From positions 1 through 21,709 of the IMG/VR virus record IMGVR_UViG_3300044638_007605: DNA of 21,709 nt. One strand, written 5' to 3'. Below, in pieces: positions 12,285 to 20,400 of the stretch. The notes below the pieces were generated by a model. That model did no database searches. It was given only the letters and a program-made list of their open reading frames with translations, and was not told the DNA's origin. This DNA is from a virus. The translations under genes and the position numbers were made by a program. Each line of letters begins with the position of its first letter. The stretch's first letter is position 1.

Positions 12285-12759
12285 GTAATTTTTCAATGTT
12301 ATTTTCGTCGATAATAATGAATTGCATATTCTTTTTTTCGCAATATTTTTTTGCAGCCTCCCATTTTGCCTGATTAATAGCCCATTGTACATTTTCATAT
12401 AAAATTGTAGACTTTTTCTTGTTGCCATGAGTAGTCGGCTGTTTAGTTTGTTTATGCGGTTTAATCTCCACTAAAAATTCTTTAATAGTTTCCCCGACTC
12501 TTAATTTCATATAAAAATCTACAAAATACCGTGCAATTTCTGTTCTTCCACTTTGAGCCGTTTTTATAGGATGAACATATGGAACTATCACTTTTTCACT
12601 ACTCCAAGACAACACATTAGGATTTTTATCCAAGACTTTCATAACCTTTAATTCCAAGCCGGAACGGTACTCAGGAGGCGTTTTGTTAAGACACTTGGCT
12701 GAGTCTACAGGTTTGAAGAACCCTTGCTTAAATTCACGATACGTGCGTTTCTTACTCAT
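12274..12759 (-). CDS. Head-completion nuclease (T4 gp4-like, TnsA-type fold)
   Basis: 161 aa. The N-terminal block with F14-F-K-P, Y31-R-S-G-L-E36 and D44-x-N-P47, then W52-x-x-E55, I58-V-P-Y61 and F95-L-V-E98-I-K100-P, follows T4 gp4, the head-completion protein with a TnsA-like endonuclease fold. E36, D81 and E98-x-K100 are plausible catalytic residues of the PD-(D/E)xK type. T4 gp4 acts on the packaged head before tail joining. The length is close to that of gp4. The start overlaps the membrane-protein stop by 8 bases. This gene is the strongest single pointer to a T4-like virion. Confidence 0.82.
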   Translation of the reverse strand: MSKKRTYREFKQGFFKPVDSAKCLNKTPPEYRSGLELKVMKVLDKNPNVLSWSSEKVIVPYVHPIKTAQSGRTEIARYFVDFYMKLRVGETIKEFLVEIKPHKQTKQPTTHGNKKKSTILYENVQWAINQAKWEAAKKYCEKKNMQFIIIDENNIEKLLST

Positions 12760-12979
12760 TTTTTAAAACTTTTATTTCATCGTTTTGTGCTTTGACTTTT
12801 GAGTTTAATTTTTTAATAGTAGTTTCTTGGTAGAAATGTGATATAATTCCTCCGACCGTTGCATAAAAAATTTCTGGAGCGACTTTTCCCATGAAAAAGC
12901 CGATTATTATAGAACAAAGTGCTATTAATGTAAAAGTATATCTAACAAGATTATACGATTGATTATTTAAGAAGTTCAT
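12752..12979 (-). CDS. Small membrane protein, holin-like candidate
   Basis: 75 aa from the ATG at 12979; the longer reading starts at a TTG at 12997 deep inside the previous gene. Two hydrophobic segments are visible: about 10-30 (YTFTLIALCSIIIGFFMG) and about 35-48 (IFYATVGGIISHF). A charged, coiled-coil-like C-terminal tail (about 50-75) follows. Size, two membrane helices and the charged tail fit a small phage holin or an unrelated membrane protein; the lysozyme gene is not adjacent, so the holin call is tentative. It overlaps the upstream gene by 17 bases. Confidence 0.55.
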   Translation of the reverse strand: MNFLNNQSYNLVRYTFTLIALCSIIIGFFMGKVAPEIFYATVGGIISHFYQETTIKKLNSKVKAQNDEIKVLKNE

Positions 12980-13295
12980 TAAGTCGGTTTTCCGCAACTA
13001 CTAAGTTTTGCAACATAACTTCTTCAGTTTGAACTTTCTGTTCAGTTACGGTTAAATCTAAGCCAACATATGGACCAAATTTTTCAAAAACTAATTTTAC
13101 TTTAGATAAAACGCTTACAATTTGAGGTAGATTCTTTTGAAGAAGTTGACCAAGTTTTGTATCGTTTGTATGTTCACTGATATAATTCAATGCAACAAGT
13201 GTTTTATTAATTGCTACATAAGTTCCATTCAAAACCGCTTTTATTTTTTCACGATTTTTAACTATTTGTAATGCTGCGATAAATTTCTTAAACAT
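12963..13295 (-). CDS. Helical protein of unknown function
   Basis: 110 aa, no recognised family. It is mostly amphipathic helix with evenly spaced Leu/Val/Ile, a Lys/Arg-rich N-terminus (residues 1-20) and an acidic, Glu-rich C-terminus. There is no convincing membrane span, although the region about 26-60 is fairly hydrophobic. It sits between the methyltransferase and the small membrane protein and is probably co-transcribed with both. It could be a partner of the membrane protein (inference from adjacency only). Confidence 0.6.
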   Translation of the reverse strand: MFKKFIAALQIVKNREKIKAVLNGTYVAINKTLVALNYISEHTNDTKLGQLLQKNLPQIVSVLSKVKLVFEKFGPYVGLDLTVTEQKVQTEEVMLQNLVVAENRLNELLK

Positions 13296-13301
13296 AATAA
13301 A

Positions 13302-13967
13302 CTACTTATCGTTTCTAGTTGCAATAAACAATGCCAGAGAATTATCATTTGCTATGGATTGATATTTTACAGTATAACCCAAGGAAATTAATTTATCTAC
13401 GAAATCTTTATGAGTTAATGATTTCCCATTTACAAAGTTTATAGGTAAATCACAAAGATGAACTTCACCTACTATATTTTCTATTTTCTCAAAAATATAT
13501 TCCGGGCTTTCAAATATTATAGAATATTCACTACCTTCACAATCAAGTTTCATCAATTTAACATTGGAAGAAAGATTTTGAACAATTTCTTCCAATGTTA
13601 TAACTTCTATATCATTCCCCTCTGCCAAGCATAATCCTCCATAATTTTTTATTTCTGCATTTTTGATATTATCTCCTACGATTATTTGCATATTTTTTAA
13701 TCTATAATTTCCTCTAACTGCTTTTTGAAAAGCCTGAATATCTTTGCCTTCTATATTATTAGATAATATTTGGAAATTTTCATGAAACGGTTCATAAGTG
13801 TATATATTTCTGGAATTGCATTCCCATGCTTTTAAAGCGAATGACCCAATATGTCCGCCAATATCTAATATAATATCAGTCTCAAGAAACTTGTCAATCT
13901 TGTACTCATTGTAATAATATACACTGTTGAATACTATTTCATCGTTTGTATTTTTACGAAATATCAT
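13302..13967 (-). CDS. FkbM-type SAM-dependent methyltransferase
   Basis: 221 aa. The SAM-binding motif I, D35-I-G-G-H-I-G41, is followed by the acidic loop Y58-E-P60, and the FkbM-typical L139-x-x-D142-C-E-G-S-E147 block is present. FkbM enzymes usually O-methylate sugars or sugar-bearing natural products. Its start overlaps the stop of the glycosyltransferase gene by 4 bases (ATGA), so a sugar added by that enzyme is the natural candidate substrate (inference). A perfect 15-bp inverted repeat lies inside the coding sequence at 13559-13600. Confidence 0.85.
   Translation of the reverse strand: MIFRKNTNDEIVFNSVYYYNEYKIDKFLETDIILDIGGHIGSFALKAWECNSRNIYTYEPFHENFQILSNNIEGKDIQAFQKAVRGNYRLKNMQIIVGDNIKNAEIKNYGGLCLAEGNDIEVITLEEIVQNLSSNVKLMKLDCEGSEYSIIFESPEYIFEKIENIVGEVHLCDLPINFVNGKSLTHKDFVDKLISLGYTVKYQSIANDNSLALFIATRNDK
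13559..13600. repeat. Perfect 15-bp inverted repeat inside the methyltransferase gene
   Basis: TAACATTGGAAGAAA (13559-13573) and its exact reverse complement (13586-13600) flank a 12-base loop. It encodes the stretch before the LDCEGSE motif. No U-run follows on either strand, so it does not look like a terminator. A stem this long is unlikely by chance even at this base composition. Confidence 0.85.
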
Positions 13968-15010
13968 ATTATTTGTTTTATAGATTTTGTAACATTTTCA
14001 AATGAATAATCATTTATATTAGAGAAGTTGTAAGTTGTTGACCCATAATTTTCAATAATATTTACTAATTTATCCACTGCATCGTCAAATTTTGGATTTG
14101 CCCATTGCCCTAAAAACAAATTATGATTTGTATCCACTAAATCATAATCTATTAATAATCTCGGATCAGACATAAAATCCGTATTACCCGAATAATTCGT
14201 TGCTAATGGAATTGTATTTAATGGAATTGCTTCTGCCAAGCACAATCCGAAACCTTCACTTCGATGCATGGATAATAATACATGAGATTTTGCGATTAAT
14301 TCTTGAACTTGTAATGACGAGTAATATTCGTCTATTACTGTTATGTCAGCGTCTTGGTTTAAATAAGAAATAAGACTTCGTTCTGTATCAGATATTGTAA
14401 ATGTTTTAAATAAAATTCGGGTTTCGGGATACAACGATTTCACAGTTTTTGCAACACTCAAACTATCCATTATATTTTTCCGATCAATGTTACTAGATAT
14501 ATTTCCCATGATTAGAATAGTGAATTTCTCGAATTTGCTATAATTCTTCAAAGGAAAAGGAATGGGATGCTTTATTATTCTAATTTTATCGGAAGAAATA
14601 TAATTAGAAAATATTTGTTTGCAATAATTACTTGCGGTCCATATTTCATCAAAATCAGATAACATTTCTGCTTCTTCATCTTCTAATTTACTACTTTCCC
14701 ATACAAAATAACCGATTTTTTTATAATCATCTAGGTTTCTACAACAACTGCAACGAGGTTTAGTTATTTTTGAAAGTTCTAGATAATTTTTTATTGTTGT
14801 GTGAATAAATCGAATATTATGATCAATTTTTTTAGTGTATTTAGGAAAAAATACTTCGTCTGATTCAGAATTCGATGAAAAAATATTTATATCAAAAACA
14901 TCAGGATTAGAAAATTGTTGAAAACATTCCACATAACGACGGAAAACTTCCCCGAGAGATGTTTTACTATTTGCTAAACCGGATAGTATAATTTTATCGG
15001 TTGGGTTCAT
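13964..15010 (-). CDS. GT-B glycosyltransferase (GT4-like)
   Basis: 348 aa. The C-terminal half carries the retaining GT-B signature E252-G-F-G-L-C-L-A-E260 (E-x7-E) after HRS, with an upstream G-N-I-S-S-N-x-D-R-K block (about 169-178) matching the GT4 nucleotide-sugar loop. A Cys cluster, C87-S-C-C90, in the N-terminal half is unusual. The gene lies among virion structural genes and overlaps the FkbM methyltransferase, so it may decorate tail or fibre proteins with a methylated sugar, or modify the host surface. There is no Shine-Dalgarno sequence; a weak TTGAAT-N18-TAATAT motif precedes the ATG. Confidence 0.85.
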   Translation of the reverse strand: MNPTDKIILSGLANSKTSLGEVFRRYVECFQQFSNPDVFDINIFSSNSESDEVFFPKYTKKIDHNIRFIHTTIKNYLELSKITKPRCSCCRNLDDYKKIGYFVWESSKLEDEEAEMLSDFDEIWTASNYCKQIFSNYISSDKIRIIKHPIPFPLKNYSKFEKFTILIMGNISSNIDRKNIMDSLSVAKTVKSLYPETRILFKTFTISDTERSLISYLNQDADITVIDEYYSSLQVQELIAKSHVLLSMHRSEGFGLCLAEAIPLNTIPLATNYSGNTDFMSDPRLLIDYDLVDTNHNLFLGQWANPKFDDAVDKLVNIIENYGSTTYNFSNINDYSFENVTKSIKQII

Positions 15011-15025
15011 TATAGATATTAACCG

Positions 15026-15649
15026 TTAACTACACATTAATTCAATAGTAAATTCATTTTGACTTGGACAACCGCTATATAATACTGCTCCAGATTTTGA
15101 TGTGATATAAACCCATGGAATAGATTCATGACAAACTCCGGGACCGAGACTACCATTCTTTCCTTTTTTAGGATTTCCTGCGACATTACAAATTAATTGA
15201 AATGTTATTTTCTTTTCATCGACAGATGCAATACTTTCCGCTTCAGCAGTAGATAACACAAATGAGCTTTCTCTTTCACCTCCAGAAGGATAGTTGTCCA
15301 AGTTTACATCGCCCAAAAATAAACCATTTGCATAAAACAAATATCTGGACGCATTACAATTATGAGGTTGTGGACATGGATTTGTAATACCTTGATAAGT
15401 CGGATTTCCTGAATATATTACCCGAATAGTAATACCTTCAGTAATACACTTGTTTCCACATTCTTGTTCATCCGAAACTTTGATAAAACTGTAATCATAA
15501 AGGTTTGGATCAAAAAGAGTAGTTGATGATAGCAATGCAAAAGAATTAGTCTTTTCAACAAAGAATTTTTTACGAACGCCATTAACAAACATTTCAATAA
15601 ATTGCTCATTATAGTTGGCGAATAGTGGATCGTCGGTGCGGAAATTCAT
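15026..15649 (-). CDS. Cys-rich structural-type protein, unknown function
   Basis: 207 aa, no recognised family. It is predominantly beta, with about ten Cys, several in C-x-x-x-C or Pro/Asn-flanked settings (CGNKC, CPQPHNC) and a C-terminal Cys. It lies directly after the two Trp-rich structural proteins, and its start overlaps the preceding stop by 4 bases, so it is probably a virion or fibre component made in equal amounts. Cys near the C-terminus also occurs in the giant protein upstream, a shared trait of this cluster. Confidence 0.6.
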   Translation of the reverse strand: MNFRTDDPLFANYNEQFIEMFVNGVRKKFFVEKTNSFALLSSTTLFDPNLYDYSFIKVSDEQECGNKCITEGITIRVIYSGNPTYQGITNPCPQPHNCNASRYLFYANGLFLGDVNLDNYPSGGERESSFVLSTAEAESIASVDEKKITFQLICNVAGNPKKGKNGSLGPGVCHESIPWVYITSKSGAVLYSGCPSQNEFTIELMCS

Positions 15650-16743
15650 GAAAATAAATCAGATAATTGTTCAATCGCTAATAATTCTTCTGGACTATTA
15701 AAGATTTGACTAGGGGAGAATGATAATGCTCCACCATAAGGAATAGCTTCACCACATTCTGTTAAAATATATTTAGGAACACTGTCACAATATTTACGAT
15801 TTTCATAAATGGCATTAAGATCCAATGAATTATAGCAATCACTGCAAATATTTCTTGGACAAAATTCGATATTGGAGTAAGGATGATATGTCCAAGAATT
15901 GTTTATAATTTTATAGAAAAATGCTCCACCACTTGTAACAGCAACATCTTTTAAATCGAATAGTATAATTTCTTCTGGAGGAATAACTTCTAATTCGATA
16001 TATTTAGATTTATAGATATTATACAAATTATTATATTGTGTTATATATGAATCGAAATATGCTAAATCAATTTCACTGAAATTAGCTAATTGTGTTGAAC
16101 TGAAAATGTTTGTACTCTTATCAAATTCCACAAATGTAGAATAACTGCTAAGGTCTTTAATTTTATCAACGTAAAAATTTGTATAATTGTACTTTTTTAA
16201 TAAGAAATTTATTAAAGAGATAATTGCATTTAATTGATTTTTGATTCCTAAAAATCTATACACTTTTTTAACAGTTGTAGTATATTTTAGAGCAATTTCT
16301 TCTAATTTAGACGAATCATAATTTAATATACGGGCACCCTCCAGCATTTCGTCACTATAATTTTTACATAAGAAATCGCAACGCAAGATTTGTGTTGGTG
16401 AAAAATCTGTTGCAGGAAAATAATCATTTAACCATGTTTCAATTTCTACAAAATTAGCCACATAATTAAATGTTTTATAAAAAGCTATTTGAACAGGTTC
16501 TTCCCAATATCCTTGTAGATTGTAAACAAGATCAGACGAATTTTTCCAATTAGCTGAATAAGAATTTAGAAACGTAGAAAGATCGCTCAATTTTGACGCA
16601 ATTTCATTAAATTTCAACAGAGAGTTCCATTTACTAATATCACTATACAAAAGATCAATTCTAACATTAAATTCATTCATGTTAGAATTGATTTGAGCTA
16701 ATCCATTACCAAGATATTTGTACTCTGAAATTTCTTGAATCAT
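15646..16743 (-). CDS. Trp-rich structural protein, paralogue of its upstream neighbour
   Basis: 365 aa. Residues 1-130 align by eye with the protein encoded at 16746-17447: Y-x-x-[IL]-G-x-x-L-x-x-I-N-x-N near the start, then spaced W-N-x-L, S-x-W and YW-x-x-P blocks, a W-[LI]-N motif and a C-x-F. The middle (about 130-260) is helical and coiled-coil-like, and the C-terminal region has Cys pairs (CPRNICSDC). This pattern fits a rod-shaped tail or fibre component (inference). Only 2 bases separate it from the upstream gene; the downstream start overlaps its stop. Confidence 0.65.
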   Translation of the reverse strand: MIQEISEYKYLGNGLAQINSNMNEFNVRIDLLYSDISKWNSLLKFNEIASKLSDLSTFLNSYSANWKNSSDLVYNLQGYWEEPVQIAFYKTFNYVANFVEIETWLNDYFPATDFSPTQILRCDFLCKNYSDEMLEGARILNYDSSKLEEIALKYTTTVKKVYRFLGIKNQLNAIISLINFLLKKYNYTNFYVDKIKDLSSYSTFVEFDKSTNIFSSTQLANFSEIDLAYFDSYITQYNNLYNIYKSKYIELEVIPPEEIILFDLKDVAVTSGGAFFYKIINNSWTYHPYSNIEFCPRNICSDCYNSLDLNAIYENRKYCDSVPKYILTECGEAIPYGGALSFSPSQIFNSPEELLAIEQLSDLFS

Positions 16744-16745
16744 AA

Positions 16746-17447
16746 TTAATAAAGTGCGGAATCATAAATCCAACTAGTTCCTTGAGGATTGACAACAAAT
16801 TTTAAACCTGCGAAATTACTAATAAACTGATCGGCAGCAGATATATCAATTCTTTGATTTCCCAAATCTACATTCACGGTTTTTACTCCTCCTCTGGTTC
16901 CTCGACCAATACAATTCACTGTATATTCGACCTCAATTGTTTTTGTTCCTAAGTTTGCTTCTTGAGAAAATATCTTATTGACTTGAGAATATTGAGGAGT
17001 AAAAACAAATAATTGTTGTCCAACAACAAAATTTCTACAACTTGTAGTGGCAACTGGAATAGTTTCGTTTATCCAAACAGAAACTACATTAATAATATCT
17101 TCTTCAGAACCATCAATATTAAATGGATAAGGATAGATTAATGAAACGGGTTTTAACCAATATGCACTCAAAGTTTTAACAGTATTATATGTTTCTTGCC
17201 AACAACTACTATTTGTCTGCACATTATTCACTAGATTTTCCCAAATTGCACTATTTTGTGTAAATGCGGAATATAGTGGATTCCAAATATTATTTGCACT
17301 ATATTCAAAATTACATGTATACACTTCCAATGCTTTAAAATTATAATTTATTGAAGATAATGAATCTCCAATATTTTCATAATCTTTGATTGGGAAAACT
17401 ATTTGATTATCAGTTAATTTACAAATCTCTCTAGTGTAGGATGACAT
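16746..17447 (-). CDS. Trp-rich structural protein, probable tail or fibre component
   Basis: 233 aa. The N-terminal ~130 residues share a spaced pattern with the next protein (Y-x-x-I-G-x-x-L-x-x-I-N-x-N, repeated W-x-x-L and S-x-W, YW-x-x-P), indicating duplication of one structural module. The C-terminal ~80 residues are beta-rich, with a Gly-rich loop (GRGTRGG) and a strand-dense end. There is no enzyme motif. It lies directly behind the giant propeller protein and is probably incorporated next to it. The weak promoter upstream, if real, would again give a leaderless mRNA. Confidence 0.65.
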   Translation of the reverse strand: MSSYTREICKLTDNQIVFPIKDYENIGDSLSSINYNFKALEVYTCNFEYSANNIWNPLYSAFTQNSAIWENLVNNVQTNSSCWQETYNTVKTLSAYWLKPVSLIYPYPFNIDGSEEDIINVVSVWINETIPVATTSCRNFVVGQQLFVFTPQYSQVNKIFSQEANLGTKTIEVEYTVNCIGRGTRGGVKTVNVDLGNQRIDISAADQFISNFAGLKFVVNPQGTSWIYDSALY

Positions 17448-17483
17448 TATATATTATTTAGCAGAGGGATACGCAATCTTCAA
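17448..17483 (-). promoter_or_regulatory. Weak promoter candidate with leaderless geometry
   Basis: On the minus strand: TTGAAG (17483-17478), 17-base spacer, TAAATA (17460-17455), 7 bases, ATG at 17447. The -35 box matches poorly, but the geometry equals that of the better promoters. It could also be a late-type TAAATA box. It overlaps the end of the giant gene. Confidence 0.3.
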
Positions 17484-20400
17484 AAACGAAATCAGGAGTT
17501 TTGCAGCAATTATTTTCTAAATCGCTCCAACTAAAAGGATATCTGCAATTTCCACATTCTAATTCTTCCCATGTTAATGGGAATAAACTATTGCATTGAG
17601 TTTGTAGGAAATTCCAGCATATTAGTGAATGATTTCCGGGAACACCACCACGAAGCACGCACCATGATGAAATGCCGCTTAATTGTGTACTTCCAGTTAT
17701 TTGATTACTACGAAGTTCTTTCCAAGAAATCGGATTTTTATTCAATGATGGTCGTTGAATAGAATCAATATAGTGATATTTCCATGACCATTGCAAATTA
17801 TTGTTATGATTTGGGTAAATGCTAAGATAATTAATGTTATCTTTTAACTCCACAATACTATTGTATAGATTTTCAATACTACGATTAATTGTGTCATATA
17901 ATACTGGCTCATTTGTTCCTAGTAATATAGGACGATTAGTCAATGCACTCGGAGATACTGAACTAGTAGATTGATAAATTACATCACCTTTTTCATCAAT
18001 ATTAATATATAATTTTTTAAATATTCGGCTATTCAACAAGTTTGCATTATCATATATTTTTTGGAATGAATCGTTATAAATGTATGCAGTTACAAATTCT
18101 TTTTCTGATACGAAAATATTATTCCATTGGAAACCTGCTTTGTCTTCATCCTCATCAATGATTTTGTCTATTTCAGTGAAATCAATATAACGATAAATGT
18201 ATTGAGGAGTTAAAACATATAGGTTTGTATAGTCGAAGAATACTTCAATTATTGGATCAAAGAATGTTTTAGATGAAATTTTTGTTCCGTTGAGAGAATA
18301 TTTGAAAAGAGTATTATTTGAAATAGCATATACGATTCCATCATAAATTTGATTTAATACCGCATTATTACATTCAGGAACAAAGAAAGAATTAATTATT
18401 TTTTCATTTTTATCGAATACAGTGATGTAATTATCTTCTGTTAATACGATAAAAATTCCATCTTTTTCGGAAATAGAAATTGGACGATTGTTTGCAGAGA
18501 AATTATCTAACTGAATATTATTTAACCAGTTTAGATTTTTATTATAAACTTTGATGATATAAGAATCTTTATCAACAATATATAATTGTTCATCTTTATC
18601 AACACAGAAATCAGTAGGACTGTTTAGTTTAGTACGATCAGTTCTTTCACCGACACCTCCCCAATAATGAGTAAGTTTGATATTTTGAGGAACATTTATA
18701 TCAAATTCACAAACAAAAAAAGTATTTTTTCCACGATCAAGAATGAACAATCTTTTTTCATTAGAATTATATCTAATGGTAATTGGTTCTTCTAAAACTT
18801 CACCATCTCCTAAACGATTGAAAGAATATAATAATTCAGGTGTTTCGTCAATTGAATATATCTGAATATAATTTTCATTAACAGTTAATAGTTTGTCTTC
18901 TATGATTTGTGCAGATTTCAAATTTTTAAAATAAATATCCTGAATATTATCAGGAGAATAAATAGTATGCCATTTGAAATTCCCAAATAGCGAACCTAAG
19001 AAACCAGCATTTGCTTTAGGGAAATTGATATTGTTTATAGAACAACTTGCACTCAAGTATTCCATATTTGTTTGGAATTTCGTTAAGCATTGATTTATTT
19101 TATCAGCAAATTGCCAATCATTAGGGTTAATTCTAGTTTCTTCTAAATTATATGGTAAAATTATTTCATCATAAAATTCTCTTTGAATGCTAGGGTCATA
19201 TTTTTCAAAAGAGTTTTTTACATAAATCATATTATGCCAAGTTTGAACTGTAGTTGAGCCATCATTTAAAATTCCAGTTAATGAAGGAGATTTATTTCCT
19301 TCTGAAGAGTATGAAGTAGTTAAAAATTCTGATAAAGAACTTTGTAGAGATCCTTCCCCATTATCGAATACAAATGAAGAAAATCCAGAAAAAGGTAATG
19401 ACGAAAAGTTCGTATTACTTCCATTATAAAAAGTAGCAGTTTCCCCGGTAGATAGCAAATTCTTACCAGTGTACAAATAAAGATTAGGACCATTATATGC
19501 AATCAAATCCACAATATTAGAAAATAATGGTACATTTTGAGTGCAATAATCATAACCGGGAATATTAATTCCTATATTTCCTGATAAGAATACTTTACAA
19601 TGATTAACGGAATTTTCATTAATAATAAAATCAGAGTTCTCAATATTAATTTTTAGTAATTTAGAAAATATTGATTGATTTCCATTTAAAGATTTTGTTT
19701 GAAAGAAATTAGCACTACTCAATACCAAATTGACATTATAATTAACAAGAGTTGTATATGATGTGTTTATTGTACAATTTAATTCCGGGGTTTCTGCATA
19801 TTTATTAACATTAAAATAATTGTTACTCAGTGTTATAAATACGTCTGGACTTGGGAAATCATAGAATTGAACGTCTTCACGAAACACCGAAGAATTATCA
19901 GAAGATGCAGAATTGTAAATTGAAACAGGATTGCTTTCAATAAAGATTGAATTGTATGCAGAAACTGAAACTTTATTGTTTGATGAAACATCATTGTATG
20001 TTACAGGGATAACTGCAAAACTACTATTTGTTTCATATATCTTAGAACCTATTTTCCAAACATAACGATCAAAACCGGGAGTTGCAGAGAATTGGAAATT
20101 TTCCGTATGACATGGTTTATATGCACTCATTCCTAATGAGTTTAAATAAGAATTATTCTGGAATGATAATGCGGTAGTATTTCCGTCTCTATCTCCAATT
20201 TCTTGTTGATAAATTGGAACATAAATATTACTTGGTATTCCAATATAACTAAAAGGTTGAATACTTGATAACAAATAGAAACACATATAATCTGTGAAAT
20301 TATATGCTTTAAAATCCCCATCAACTGGAGTTGCATTAAATGCAGACAAATAAACACATGCACTTGCCGTATTTAACGTAATGTTTAACGATGAACCTGT

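Noticed and set aside
14122-14150. 10-bp inverted repeat around ATTATGATTT in the glycosyltransferase gene
   Set aside because: A/T-dominated and within chance expectation; no U-run or gene boundary nearby.
15011-15050. Possible minus-strand promoter TTGAAT-18-TAATAT before the glycosyltransferase gene
   Set aside because: Spacer of 18 and weak boxes; not strong enough to list in AT-rich DNA, though the 5-base gap to the ATG fits the pattern.
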